Assembly: GCA_963920575.1 (NCBI GenBank)
Contig: OY986970.1
Span: forward strand, 19,468,274-19,532,273
From: Narthecium ossifragum
Taxonomy: Eukaryota; Streptophyta; Magnoliopsida; Dioscoreales; Nartheciaceae
DNA: 64,000 bases
Direction: 5' to 3'
Shown here: in pieces, positions 36,507 through 48,456 of the stretch
How the letters are laid out: every line of letters starts with the position of its first letter
Position numbering within the stretch: the stretch's first letter is position 1
Translations under genes and position numbers: made by a program
Notes under the pieces: generated by a model
What the model was told of the DNA's origin: nothing
The model's input: the letters and a program-made list of their open reading frames with translations, nothing else
The model's database searches: none

Positions 36507-38267
36507 AAGAGGAAGGTTTACCTTAACCTACTGAAGATGCTCCAAAACTTCGCTGTTGGGCTCCATAGTAAATTTAGTGGATTTCAATGCCTGAGGGAAA
36601 GGGACACGTACCTGAAAGTCACCTGGTGTAGGGCCATCTGAATGATCGGTCTCTACATGGTTCTCATCAATCCGGTCCTCTTCTTCAACAACAATAGGAG
36701 GTTCGGTGGGCTCTTGTGAAGGGCTTTTTGTTGTTTTCCCGCTTCTTATAGTTACGGTATTCATCTCCTTCACATTATTTTGCTCAACACTAGATACCTG
36801 CGTTTGTTGAGGTTGAGCTGGGAACTTCCCTCGTTCATGCACGCTCAAAGAGTTGATCAGCTTCGTGATCTGGCTCTTGATCTCTTGAATATCCTCCTTC
36901 CTTTCCTTAGATTCCTGCACAATCAAAGATTTCAGTTCCTATAAATTATCATTAAATGTAGGCCTAGGAAAACCAGATGTATTATAAGGAGGGTTAGAAA
37001 AAGGCTTATTAGGTGGCGGTTGATGATGCTCGTTGCTCTGTGGAGCGTTCGACTTCCAGCTGAAGTTCGGATGCTCTCGCCATCCTGGATTATACGTCTC
37101 TGAATAGGGAGTGTACGACCTCCTGAATCCGCCTAGAGCGTTGCAATGCTCGTCGTACCCACCTCTCATCTCAGCATAGGTGGGGCAATCATCAGTCTGG
37201 TGGTCCACGCCTTGGCAAATCGCACACGACCCAGCTGGCCTTGAAGGTTCATTATATGGAGAGGTCCGGGCTGCCATCATATCTTTGGTCTTTAATAACT
37301 CCAGCTCCCTTGTTAGACTCTCCACTTTAGCCTTGAGTGCATCCTCCTCCCGCAGCTGATAAATTCCTCCACCTAGTTGCTGCGGTGGTGGTCTGGCCCT
37401 GTTTGTACTTTCTGTTGCATTCGGTCCAGTCCATGTATGAGCTTTCTCAGCAAGCTCAGTCAAGTATTCAATTGCTGCATCAGGATCTTTTTGCAAAAAT
37501 TCACCATTGCACATCATCTCAACAAATTGACGTTCTCTAACAGTTAAACCATCATAGAAATAACTAACAAGACGCCAACTTTCATATCCATGATGGGGAC
37601 ATAAATTCAACATGTCTTTAAATCGTTCCCACGCCTGATACAAAGTTTCACTATCCTTCTGTGTGAAGGTCGAGATATGTTTCTTAAGTGCGTTGGTTTT
37701 GTGTTGTGAAAAATACTTGTTGAGAAAGATCGGTGTCATTTCAGCCCAAGATCTTATAGATTGTGGCCTCAAGGAATATAACCAACTCTTTGCTCTATCC
37801 TTCAGTGAGAAGGGAAAGAACTTAAGTCAGATCATATCTAGTGCACCTGGTTGGCCATGGAAAGTCGCTACTACTTCCTCAAACTCCCTAATATGCACAT
37901 ATGGATTTTCATTTTCCAACCCATGAAAGGTAGGAAGCAATTGAATCATGCCAGGTTTAAAATCGACATGTGCTGCATTAGGTGGAAACATGATGCATGA
38001 AGGTGTAGCAGTGTGTGTTGGATGCAAGTATTCTTGCAAACTCCTAGGAGCTTGTTGTTCCTCATGCTCAGCCATAATGAAAGTATGATGTGAAGTTTGT
38101 GACTGTGCGTCAAAGAGATCAGCAATATATGTCTCACTATCAGAAGTTTCAGAATCACCCTCGGGACGTTTAGCAAATCTGCCTAGTTCGTCTCTATACC
38201 GAGGCATACACCAACAAACACGCAATCCAAAAGATGCAAACCAACTAAAGAAAATAAGCAAAAACAA
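36507..38267 (-). pseudogene. Ath-2 gag (three open segments)
   Basis: Capsid/nucleocapsid protein that packages element RNA. Segment 38267-37827 has the N-terminus and start of the retrotransposon gag domain. A TGA at 37824-37826 is followed in the same frame by 37772-36939, which holds FSQHKTNALKK, the YQAWERFKD motif and CPHHGY, then a C-x2-C-x4-H-x4-C zinc knuckle (CAICQGVDHQTDDC) and the Athila-like YNPGWREHPNFSW stretch. A TAG near 36936 separates the C-terminal part (36926-36528). Stops read CGA to TGA and CAG to TAG, single C-to-T changes. Confidence 0.9.
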
Positions 38268-38437
38268 TAATTGAAACTAAACTTACTAACTAAAACCGAA
38301 TAAAAGAAAACAATCCTAATAGAGAAGAAAAATCAAAACCAAAATAAAGAAATAAAGTCTAAAGAAAATGAACGAAGTTACCGCTTTCGGTGTCTACAAT
38401 CACTGTAATCTGATTCTGGCGCTTTTCTAAACCGTCT
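38268..38437 (-). other. Ath-2 5' leader
   Basis: A-rich noncoding sequence between gag and the primer site. Nothing else seen. Confidence 0.7.
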
Positions 38438-38454
38438 CCCCAGCAACGGCGCCA
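38438..38454 (-). other. Primer binding site of Ath-2 (tRNA-Asp type)
   Basis: Minus-strand reading TGGCGCCGTTGCTGGGG matches the complement of plant tRNA-Asp 3' end at 16 of 17 positions. It lies five bases from the LTR. Confidence 0.88.
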
Positions 38455-38459
38455 ATTTT

Positions 38460-40063
38460 TGATGTCGCTCAAATGTGTCACGCACAGCGGTCGCAGTGCA
38501 GTACAGCATAAGAGAGGTCGAATCCCACAGAGAGACAAGCAGGAAAGATCCAGAAACGTGAATAACGATGTATTGAAGACAAACAAGAGCGTAAAAGTTA
38601 AGAAAATAGATCGAAGATGTAATGGTAAGATAAAGTTAACGAAAGAAATCAAGAGTTGAATGAGGCTAGGCTTCAGGAATCACTTCACTCGGATTTAGGT
38701 TCTTCTCTTCTCAATGGTTCATATAATACTCAGTTAAGGGATTCACATCCCAAATTCCTTAACCGGAAGATATGGAATTATAAACCTAACAAAATATATA
38801 AATGTCTCTTCGTACGATTGGTTCTTCCTTTTTATAGTTCTAACTTCATCCAACCAAACCTAAGAATACACGATACCGGCTGTCACTACAGGCAACGCGC
38901 AGCAAAAGTTCATCGGGACAAAGCCCTAACTCTATCTAACCGGATCTCTAAGAATACACAATACCAGTTGTCACTACGGGCAATGCATAGCAAAGATTCC
39001 TCGGGATAGAGCCCCAACCTTGCCTTACAAGATCCCTAAGAATACACAATACCAGCTGTCACTACGGGCAATGCATAGCAAAGGTCTCGTGAAACTCGGT
39101 AGGAGAATCAAAAGAGAAGACTATAGGATTATAAGATCATGAAAGAAGCATGATTGGATTCATAATATTAATCATCCACATAGAAATCTATAATCTGAAA
39201 ATAATATTTGAAGATCCAATACATGAAAAGAGTTTAACAATAAAGCTTAAAAACTATGAACCATTGTTGGAGAAGAAGCCCTAGTCCTCGCTAGATCATC
39301 CGTCCGCCATGCCCGCGGATTACTCGGCCATGGATGAAGATGTCTTCATCTTCTTCCCTTGGAAAATGCCCAGAAAGAGCCTCCAAAAACGTCCAAGAAG
39401 TCCCCCTTGATTAACCCTAAGTATCCAATTTATAGCCCCAAATCTCTCCATCCACGGATTAGATCTGAACCGTAGGTTTTCTTCACTGGAAACGTCGGAT
39501 CGATCCCTCGCATTAAAACTTCAACTTCTGACTTCGCCCGTGTCCGATCGATCGGATTAAGGGTGTCGGATCGATCGGTTTCGTAAAAATCCTCCGTCTC
39601 TGGCTATTTCCGAGTCCGATCGATGGATGGATCGATCGAACTGTGTTCCTCTAAAAAGCATACGTTCTGTCAACCTTTAATTCCCAAGTCCGATCGATCG
39701 AACTATGGGTGTTGGATCGATCGGTTACATAAAAATCCGCTGTTTTTGGCTTTTCCCGAGTCCGATCGATCGGACCCCGTAGGAGCGATGGAGGGATCGA
39801 TCGGACCCCTTATGGCTAAAAAATACATGTTCTGTCACGTTTCTGCGTGGTTCGATCGATCGGACTTCCAGCTTATTTTCGGTTCTGCCCTTCAGACTGC
39901 ACCAATTTCAGCTTCTTTTAGCCCCAATTTCCTGCATTTTCCAAACAACTATGTGAAGCATATAAAAGTATAAAAATAGTAATAAATATGCTGATTAAGG
40001 ACAATAATCTAGCAATTGAGATGGTTATAATACTGTTCAGAGTGCACTTTCATGCACTCATCA
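38460..40063 (-). repeat. 5' LTR of Ath-2
   Basis: 1604 bp, TGATGTCGCTC to CACTCATCA. It has a short tandem structure built on AATACACAATACCAGCTGTC-type units (about 38865-39095) and about ten GATCGATC-type palindromes (39490-39870). Confidence 0.93.
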
Positions 40064-41414
40064 CAACCACCGAAGAAATAGATTTTGTCTCTACAATGTG
40101 CTGATCGAGTGACTGATCGGGCAAAATGTGTGGTTTGATGTCATCTTTCAATTGTGCAGTGTCCCGATTAACATCATCATCAGAGTCAGAAGCATATGCA
40201 TTCAAAATATCAGACAGAATGTCATTCGTTAATTCAACATCATCATCCTCCGAATCATACTCATCCCAAATTGTAGGCAATCTATCATCATGCAGTTTAG
40301 CATCATTATCATGATTAAATTATCCAGTATCCAAGTTAATGTCAAATAAGGATGAATCAAAATTATAAACCCAATCATTTATAACATCAATGGCAAAGCA
40401 GTCATTATTTTCAGGCACACATGCATCCTTAAATATATTCACACGTTTTTTCATGTTTCCAAACGAGATATCCATAACACCCGTACGACAGTTAATACAA
40501 GCATTCGCGGTAGCTAGGAAAGGTCGACCTAAGATAATAGGCATGGATTTCTTGCAAAGAACAACAGGCTCCATGTCTAAGACAATGAAGTCAACCGGGA
40601 AAAAAAAGTTATCAACCTTAACTAGCACATCCTCCAAGATACCTCGCGGTGTCTTGATGGATCTATCAGCCAACTGAAGGGTTACTATCGTAGGTTTCAA
40701 ATCATTCATTCCAAATTTCTGATATAAGGAGTATGGCAGTAAATTAACACTAGCACCAAGGTCAAGAAGGGCACCATCAATATGATAGTCGCCTATGTAA
40801 CAAGAAACGGTTGGGGTGTCTGGATCCTTAAGTTTTGGTGGAGTGTCATACTTCAGGATCGAACTTACATGTTCAGTCAGAGATATTTTCTTAGAGGCCT
40901 GAGATTTGGATTTGCATTTTTGGGTACAGAGGTCTTTCAGAAATTTTGCATAGGAAGGGAATTGTCGGATGGCCTCTAAAAGTGGTATATTGATGTTCAC
41001 TCGCTTGAATATCTCCGTGATTTCCTCTACATAAGATTTCTTATTGGGTCTAGAGGAAGGGTCCATAAGTGCATAAGGGAACGGTACTTTGGGCACATAT
41101 CTAGAAGGGTCAGGCTCCCTATGATCAATTGGATTTGAATCCACTTGATCCAGAGTGTTATCACGTGTTTGTGGGGACAGAGGCCGATCGGTCGGACCAG
41201 AATCCGATCGGTTGGAATTGTTCTGACCGGTCGGTTCTGAGAGCGATTCGTCGCTCTGGGCAGTGTTAGAACGTGTTTCCACTTGCTTACCATTACTTAG
41301 GGTTACTACAGCTTGTGCACTTTCAAAATTTTGGGCATTTACGTGGTTCAAGGCCCTAGGATTTATAACTGCTTGACGAGGTAAATGACCATCTTCTTGC
41401 TTAGACACTGTGTT
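40064..41414 (-). pseudogene. Ath-1 protease and acidic linker
   Basis: Segment 41408-40320 has a region with many Ser/Asp/Arg residues, then the protease motifs DLGASVNLLPYSLYQ, LADRSIKTPRG and IILGRPFLATANACIN. After a TAA at 40320 the same frame continues to 40064 with an Asp/Glu-rich linker (EYDSEDDDVE, SDSDDDV) before RT would start. It ends at the Ath-2 junction. RT and integrase are absent from the window for this element. Confidence 0.88.
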
Positions 41415-42951
41415 AGCCTATTGCCCTAGTTGTGTCTCTATTTTGGATATAAATTGAGCATGCGAATTAACATTATTTCTTATCAAAGCAATTTCGCTCC
41501 TAAGCTCACTCTTAAGCTCAGCCATGCTAGTATTTATGTTATTTATACTAGCATTGATGCTAACATTCATGTTGGCTAGTGTACTTATGATTGTGTCCAA
41601 AGTAGGGTCAGAGGGTGCTTGTGGAGGTGCAGTTTGTTGGTATTGTGCAGAGTAACTCGGGTTTGGATTTGCAGGAGGTATAGATTGGTATCTATTTGTG
41701 GGGCCACTGGAGAAACTACTCTGCCCTTGGAAAATATTAGATTGCTGAGGTGGTCTCGAATTAAAGTTGGGATGGTTCCGCCAACCTGGATTATACGTGT
41801 TTAAATACGAATTATTCTCAGATTTGGTGAAACCATATGCCACGTTTGCTTGTTCCTGAACGAATTTAGGGAACGAAGGTGCCAGGGGACAGTCGGTTAT
41901 GTGATGTTCAAGGCTAGAGCATAGTGCACAAGTTTGAGGTTGATTTTAGAATGGGGGAGGGTCAGGTGCTTGTCTCATTTCTAATTTATCAAACCTTTTA
42001 TTAAGGAGAGCTATTTGTGCAGTAAGGGCATCAAATCCAGAAATTTCAAAGGTTCCCTTAGATGTAGGCCGACTCCTAGGGTTTGTATACTGTTGTTGAG
42101 AATCAATGGAAATTTGTTCATAAAGGTTCCAGAGCTCATCATCATCTTTGTCTAAATGAATACCCCCACAACAAGCTTCAACCCTAGTTTTACATCTTTC
42201 ATTAAGGCCTCTATAAAACTTATGCGTTAACAACCACTTATCAATATCATGATGGGGACATTTTCTCAAAAGATCTTTAAATCTATCCCAGGCATCATGG
42301 AAAGACTCATCATCATATTGAGCAAAGGTAAGGATTTCAGTCCTGAATTTCTCAATTTTAATTATGGGAAAGAATTTCCTTAAAAATGCCTCTTGAAGTT
42401 GGTCCCAAGTTGTGATTGAGCGTGGAGGTAAACATTGAAGCCAGTGTTTAGCTTTATCTTTCAACGAGAAGGGGAAAAGTTTTAATTTAAAGGCATCATC
42501 ATTAAAGTTCTCCAATTTTAGTGTAGTGATAATATCGATAAAATTGTGAATGTGATCATAAGGATCCTCATTACTTAAAACCTGAAAGTGGGGTAACATT
42601 TGAATCGTTTGGGGTCTAATCTCATAGTGTGAGGCTGTGATTGCAGGAGGATCAATGGAAGGAGTGTAAGTGTAGGCAGTGGGCAAGAAGTGATTTCTCA
42701 AACGAACACGTTGTACCCCCCCCATTGTTATTATTACCGTTTCCCCTTCCCATATTAGCATTAGGGTCGATGACATGTCCCTCATTTTCAGCCATGGTGA
42801 CAAAGGTCTCTTGAATAAATTGCAAGTTATTCAAAGCTTCTTGATAATTACTCAAAGCTTGTTGACCTAAGGCTCTAGCTTTTCGGAGTGTGGTCTCTAG
42901 TTCTAGATCCAAAGGTTCCAGTGGGGTATTCAATGATCGTCTGCCTTGCAT
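41415..42951 (-). pseudogene. Ath-1 gag
   Basis: N-terminal part from 42951. A run of eight G on the minus strand (42717-42724) shifts the frame. The main gag domain follows (42695-41949: HWLQCLPP, AWDRFKDLLRKCPHHD, YRGLNERCKTRVE), then TAA near 41947, then in the same frame the zinc knuckle CALCSSLEHHITDC and the YNPGWRNHPNF stretch, up to TAG at 41415. The order and motifs are the same as in Ath-2 but the sequence is clearly diverged. Confidence 0.88.
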
Positions 42952-43290
42952 GAAAGATCACACACAAAAAGAGAAAAAGAAAACAGAAAAATCAAAGGAG
43001 AGGACAAAACCCTGCAAACAACAATTGAAACGAAAAGGTTTGAAGCAAAAAGGCTTAGCTGACTGCGTAGTTCCGATCGGTCGGTTTCCAGTCCGATCGG
43101 TTGCTCCAGGCCGCAAGCGAGTTGTATTTTTCTTCAAGAAAAATCCGTTCCAATGTTGCAAAAATTCCAGAAAATTGTCAGAAAATTCCTAAAAAGTGTA
43201 AAACAAAGAAAGGGAAAAATAAGAAAGATAAAAACCTAACTAAGCAAAGAAAATGAGTTAAGAGAAAATCAATTAGTTAACCGTCGAATT
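42952..43290 (-). other. Ath-1 5' leader
   Basis: Noncoding, A-rich. It contains two GATCGGT words at 43075-43105 (CCGATCGGTCGG and CCGATCGGTTG), related to the LTR palindromes. Confidence 0.7.
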
Positions 43291-43307
43291 CCCCGGCAAC
43301 GGCGCCA
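43291..43307 (-). other. Primer binding site of Ath-1 (tRNA-Asp)
   Basis: Minus-strand reading TGGCGCCGTTGCCGGGG is a 17-base perfect match to the complement of plant tRNA-Asp 3' end, five bases from the LTR. Confidence 0.93.
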
Positions 43308-43312
43308 AAAAT

Positions 43313-44697
43313 TGATCGCTCGCAAACGTCGTCGTTAAAACGTTGCTAACCTCAATCAAATCTTAAATTTATATCCTTATTCATTCACTAATACTACTAC
43401 GTAGACTAGTGGTGAAATCCGGAGTCAAACCACAGGGAAAACGTTGGAAACTGAAAATCAATTCTCGAAACTGATTCCTAAACGGAGTAATCAAAAGGTA
43501 GGTTGAATTATCTAAAAAACTATCTAAGAAAGCAAGTAAAGTGATCGGGATTGGAACCAAGTGATGAATTACCTAGGGATTACTCAATCCACCCTAGTTT
43601 CACCTACAATCTTCTCTAGTTATCCTCTTGTTCACTTCTCTCAACATTATGGATCATATGGCTACAAGCTCACATGAATCCCTAAAATAAGATTTATGTT
43701 CCTAACGGCATAGCCTATCTTTCTTGGCATAGGTTGTCTTCGATCCTACGATTACTTTAAGTTATGCTACTCCTAATGACCTTGGCACAACCTATCCTAG
43801 CATAGCATAGCCTATCTCAAAAGCAAACCATAAATCACATGAAAATCATCTCATAAATCTGTATAAACAATCACAGAAAGCTTATACGACTAAAAATACT
43901 TCAAAGGAACTCTGTTCCCTCAAATCTCTAATCATTAAAACCATATTTATATGATCATGCTGAGAAGAAGTTTACAAGAATCAAACCAAAGAAAATCAAA
44001 AGCTACACTAGGGTTTCATGAGATCCCTAAGTTAAGAATTAGCTACTCATCTTCTGAATAAGATCCAAAGGTGTTGGGAAGGAAGCCGTCGATCTCCACG
44101 GTAAGATCTCCATCTTCAAAACCCTAGCCTTCTCCTCCAAAAGTGGTCCAAAAGATGATAATTTTCGGCTGGAATCATCCCTTAATATAATAGAAACCCT
44201 TAATCCCGGAATTAGGAGCTGTAGTTGAACTTAAACTCTAATTTCCCTAAATTCCGGGTTGCTGACGTCATCGGAGCGATCGATCGGACTCAAATCCGAT
44301 CCATCGCTCAAGTCGGACTGGGTCTGCCAAGTCATCAATTAATTTCAGCCTTTCTCAGATTTTAGCTTTCATACTTCTGACTTTGCTTCAAAACTGGCGC
44401 CAATCTATAGAGAATCTCAGAAAGTCTTCAACATGAAAGTTGTAGATCTTGAAGTCTTCTTTCATCTCCCAGAATTTCAGAATATTTGGAATTGTGTCGA
44501 ATTTCTGGTGATTTATTTCCAAACAGTCGACGAAGCAGTCTTTTTACATAATTTAGTGATTTTTGGCCGAATTTCTTGTATTTCTTATCAAATCCTACTT
44601 AAACCTGAAATCAAACAATAGGATATCAAATAAACCTACTCTAGGCCTAACAAAGGTAATTTAAGGGGTTTAATTATGAATAATTAGTGACTTATCA
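43313..44697 (-). repeat. 5' LTR of Ath-1
   Basis: 1385 bp, same length as 28220-29604. Followed by ACGAT (44698-44702). Confidence 0.95.
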
Positions 44698-44702
44698 ACG
44701 AT

Positions 44703-44764
44703 CTCAACTGCGAACTCCAGGGGACGTCGCCTGAGGTTTGCGTAGCTCTTCTGTCGACTCTGCG
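44703..44764 (-). pseudogene. Tek-3 integrase fragment between Ath-1 and solo LTR A
   Basis: The minus-strand peptide SRQKSYANLRRRPLEFAVEI is the well-known segment after the catalytic core of Tekay/Del integrase. It joins in frame to 28219 on one side (through ACGAT) and to 47412 on the other (through CTGCG). 44760-44764 is the CTGCG duplication. Confidence 0.88.
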
Positions 44765-47407
44765 TGTGATGACCTGTCCCTCTACCCCTGTGGCTCGTTG
44801 TAGACTTCAAGGGCAATTTGGTAAATTGTGCCTTGTTGGTTTGTTTCACACCCGCGTGTGTATACACTGACCTTGTCTGTGTTCGTGTTTGTTTAGAATG
44901 GCTAGGTCAACCCGAGATCGAAAGATCTGAGCTTGGGCTTGTGTTTTAGCCCAAGTTTGCATTTCTGGGCGAAGGAGATCGATCTGGATTGCTAATGAGA
45001 TAGATCTGGCCTTGCTAGCCAAATCGATCTGACATGCTTTGGAGATCAATCGTTTAGTGCAGAAGGTTTTTGGGTTGTTGGCGGCTCGGGAGCGATCGAT
45101 CGAACTCGAGTCGGTGGGTTTTGACCCGTTCGGATCGATCCATGTGTTTTGGATTGATCCAACTTGTCTCGGATCGATCCAACCTGTCTCGGATCGATCC
45201 AAGTGTTTTGGATCGATCCAACCTGTCTCGGATCGATCCGACTTGGTATGGGATCAATCTGTACTGGCTTTTCCTTCGCGAGCGATCGATCGCTCCTTAG
45301 AGCGATCGATCGGACTCGGCGTCGGTGGCTTTTCTGCTTCGCGAGGACGGCCGCCGTTGGCCGTCGCTCTCTCCTGTCAGAAGGGGAGGACTTTCCCTCC
45401 CCTCCTTTCACTTTCTCACCTCTTTTCCGGCTGTCCCCTCTCCCTTTCCTCCTTTTCTCCTTCCCCTCCTTCCTTCTTCTTCTTCTTCTTCTTTCTCCTC
45501 ACCCGAAAGCTCTGTTTCTTCTCTTTTCCCGCCGGCAAGCTTCTTCTCTTCCTTTCTCCCTCCTCCGACCATCATTTTGGGTGTTCTAAGGCTCGTTGGA
45601 TCCGTGGCAACGAGAGGAAGGCTCCTGGTGTGGTTTGGAGGCTTGTTAGTGACTGGTTGCGAGGGATCAGCCGAGGAAAGCGTTCTTCGGTAGGTTCTTC
45701 TACCTACTGTGTTCTTTAATGGGTTTCTTTAGATCTAGCTGTTGGATCTCGTTGATCTTGGTGTTGTTAGTTTCCTCATGCTTAGTAGAATTTCTGATAT
45801 GAGTTTCATGATCCTTGGTTGAGTTTTTAGTAGGATTTATGCATGATTAAGCTCGGATTTTCTGGTTTCTGCTGTTCTTGAAGAACAGCCGGCTTGCGGC
45901 GAGTTTTCCGGCCGGTACGTACATGATCTTGAGTTGTGATGAACATAAGAGTTGTAGATCTTTGAATCTACTCTCTAACCCAACTGATTTCATAATTTTC
46001 AGATTTTCCTAGGATTTTTTATGAATTGTTTACTGGAGGGCTGCGTTGTAGCAATTAATTAGTAAGTTAGTTTGATTAACGGTTTTCATTAGTATTTTCC
46101 CGTTAATCCAACCGTTGGATGATTATGGATTTTGGATATATTGATCCTGGTATATACATCTACTGGTGACTAAGTTGGATCTAAAATCTGACATCGTTTA
46201 GACGTCGGATCGACGGGGTCAATTAGCCTCTAGTAGAGAACTTTTGGTGTTTTAAATATAATATTATAAGTCATATTATAATATTATATTTTCTACTGTT
46301 CATGAGCGGTTTTCAGGGTTGCTTCCCGTTGCAGGAGTCCGCGGTTGACGGTCATGGTACCGTCGTAATGTCGGGACCCGCTGCGAATCGGCTGGCAGCG
46401 ATCGGTAGTACCGCTGCAGCGATCCGGTTGACTTATATGATGTTTGTCATACTGTTGCATGCTTTACTTCTTATCTGTGTATGTTCATAGCATACATTCC
46501 CTGTTGTGCATTAGTTGCATTGGTTAGGGCGTTGGTGATCTTTGGGTCGCCGTCCCGAGGCTGGAAGCTCGGACTTAGCCCTAGGACGGGGCTTGGGTAG
46601 CTTGGACTCGGTTTGAATTGTAGTGTCCAGTCAAACTTGATGATAGGCCTAGATGACTGGTGCACTTATTGTTTGATGATTGTAGAGGTCGTGTCGGCCT
46701 CGAGTCGGACATGAGGTGTAGCCGGTGTCCGGTGTTCTTAAACTCTTGAGTAGAGGAGTTGCCTACTCAGTGGTGTCTTTTCCCACCAAACAGTGTTCTG
46801 TGTCCTGTTGAGAGTCAGCAGTGTTGTTTGCTGCTACTGAGTGTGACCTGACATGTGACTAGCTCGGCTGGAAGACCATGATCGTGTGCCTCAGGGACAC
46901 GCGGTGGGGTTATGGGACCCCTGTATACACCCAGGTTCTACTTGAGGGTGACACTGTTGCGTTTCCCTCTTCCTTCTGTGTGACTTAGAATAGAACTCTA
47001 CTGAGCTTAGTGCTCACACCTACCCGGGTTGTGTTTTGCAGGAGCAGGCGTCAGTTCTTCCTCTGTGGCCCCAACCGGGCAGTTGGTCGGTGGTGCGGGG
47101 GCGCCTGGTGGATTTTGAGAGGTGGCAATCTTACTGCTTTTATACCTTATGTTAGTTAGTCTCCTACGGGAGTGATGTTGTATTCGAATCTTCCCCTCTC
47201 CGAGGATATATATATTAAACACTTTGAGTTTTAAATCTGTGGTTCGATGTTGTTAAATTAATGTCTTTTAATTGAGGGTGCTTTTGGTGAATTGCTAGGG
47301 AGACCAATTGGTTAGAGGGAACCCTCGCCAGCTTTTCTTCCGCGTTTTGTTAGGATCCGGTTCGCGTCGCCTGGCCCGGTTGGGCTTTCGCGGGTCGGGG
47401 TGCGACA
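44765..47407 (+). mobile_element. Solo LTR A (Tekay type) in the Tek-3 integrase
   Basis: 2643 bp, from TGTGATGACC to GTGCGACA, with perfect CTGCG duplications (44760-44764 and 47408-47412). Homologous to LTRs B, C and D. No internal domain. The U3 module is at about 44812-44850, with GATCGATC palindromes at about 45093-45315. Confidence 0.93.
45092..45315. repeat. GATCGATC array in solo LTR A
   Basis: GGATCGATCC recurs about every 22-23 bp at about 45132-45240, in phrases such as TCGGATCGATCCAACCTGTC, and GCGATCGATCG three times on the sides. Confidence 0.9.
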
Positions 47408-48110
47408 CTGCGCCGTCAGAAGCCTCTACCTAATCTGAGCCAACCTCTCTAACGACTGGCTGATGATGTCCGAACCGGTAAGGGACGCCTCCCCAACCTC
47501 CGTCCAACACACAGGTGAGCAACACGGTCTGCCGTACAACGCCTCGAAGGGTGCAAAGCCCAAACTGGCCTGAAAGCTGTTGTTGTAGGCAAACTCCACC
47601 AGAGTTACGTGCTGCTCCCAAGTACCTCCAGCGTCTAGCACACATGCTCTGAGCATGTCCTCCAGGATCTTGATAATCCGCTCCGACTGCCCGTTTGTCT
47701 GAGGGTGGAAAGCTGTGCTGAAAGAGTCAATGTCGTCCCCAAGGAGTCCTGGAAGCTGCTACAGAACCTGCCGATGAATCTGGGATCTCTGTCTGACACT
47801 ATCGACATTGGGATGCCGTGCAGTCGTACCACCTCGTCAATGTACCTCTGGCTCAGTCTGGCAACTGGATCTGTCTTCCTCATGGGGAGGAAATGAGCCG
47901 ATTTGGTCAGTCGATCGACGATGACCCAAATCGCATCATTCCCCCTTGGTGACCTAGGTAGCCCGGTGATGAAGTCCATCGCTATATGTTCCCACTTCCA
48001 CTCTGGCATTAGAAGTGGCTGCAGCAAACCTGGTGTTCGTCGGTGCTCTGCCTTCACCTTCTGACAGGTGAGGCATTTGGAGACAAACTTTGCCACTGAT
48101 CTCTTCATCC
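47408..48110 (-). pseudogene. Tek-3 integrase core
   Basis: On the minus strand from about 48108: CLTCQKVKAEH (zinc-binding Cys pair), WKWEHIAMDF with the first catalytic Asp, VDRLTKSAHF, and VSDRDPRF with the second Asp. A frameshift near 47720 then moves the frame to 47656-47426, with FAYNNSF and the ALYGRPC motif. The Glu region falls at the frameshift. A stop at about 47423 precedes the R-L-L-T-A segment leading into 44764. This is the most legible integrase of the Tekay elements here and was used to recognise the relics at 4944-5174 and 10229-10438. Confidence 0.9.
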
Positions 48111-48456
48111 CGCACCACTAGAACTGTCGGCGCAGATCGTGGTACATCTTGGTGCTCCTGGGGTGAACGGCGAAACAGGAGTGGTGGAACTCGTGAAGGA
48201 TCTCCTCTCGTAGCGCGGGGTCTGCTGGAACTGCAACTCTGCCTCTAAAGAGTAGACCGCTGTGTGACGACACTGTCTAGCCCTCAACCGCGTGCTCGGT
48301 GCCGACCGCAGCACGGGTCTCCACGAGCTCTGGGTCCCCAGCCTATGCCTCGATCACTCTGGCCAAAAGAACTGGGATGCTGCGAACAGCATACAGGAAA
48401 CCGCCTATCGCCTGGTCCTCGAAGTCAAGCCCGAACTGACTAACTGTCTCTAGCAT
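48111..48456 (-). pseudogene. Tek-3 RNase H-integrase linker
   Basis: Decayed segment between the L-S-R-Q end of RNase H and the integrase zinc domain. Minus-strand frames with stops; a W-C-G-M-K phrase at about 48108-48120 leads into integrase. No separate function. Confidence 0.6.

Larger units (their letters stand above)
29730..40063 (-). mobile_element. Ath-2: Athila-like element nested in Ath-1, 3' LTR mostly deleted
   Basis: Minus-strand element: 5' LTR 38460-40063, tRNA-Asp primer site 38438-38454, gag, protease, RT-RNase H, integrase, then a long noncoding 3' region ending in a polypurine tract at 29870-29881 beside only the last 140 bp of a 3' LTR (29730-29869). The missing LTR part removes the left target duplication; the right flank is CAACC (40064-40068). 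A solo LTR of the same family (31095-32753) sits in the 3' region. Coding parts are the best preserved in the window but have several stops. Confidence 0.85.
28220..44697 (-). mobile_element. Ath-1: Athila-like LTR retrotransposon, pol deleted, carrying Ath-2
   Basis: Two LTRs of exactly 1385 bp (28220-29604 and 43313-44697), TGATCGCTC...TTATCA, flanked by ACGAT. The primer site (43291-43307) is complementary to tRNA-Asp, as usual in Athila/Tat elements; a polypurine tract adjoins the left LTR. Gag (41418-42951) and an Athila-type protease (40320-41408) remain. RT, RNase H and integrase are missing. Ath-2 occupies about 29730-40063, and its left edge is a deletion junction, so the loss of Ath-1 pol and of most of the Ath-2 3' LTR may be one event. 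Confidence 0.92.

Noticed and set aside
31095..38460. Reading 31095-32753 as the 3' LTR of Ath-2
   Set aside because: AAAGC flanks both its ends and no polypurine tract lies on its inner side; a better polypurine tract and LTR end are at 29870-29881 and 29730-29869.
45039..45719. 226-codon plus-strand frame in solo LTR A
   Set aside because: Includes the GATCGATC array and a CT-rich tract typical of this LTR family; several frames are open over the same stretch and the homologous frames in B and C differ.
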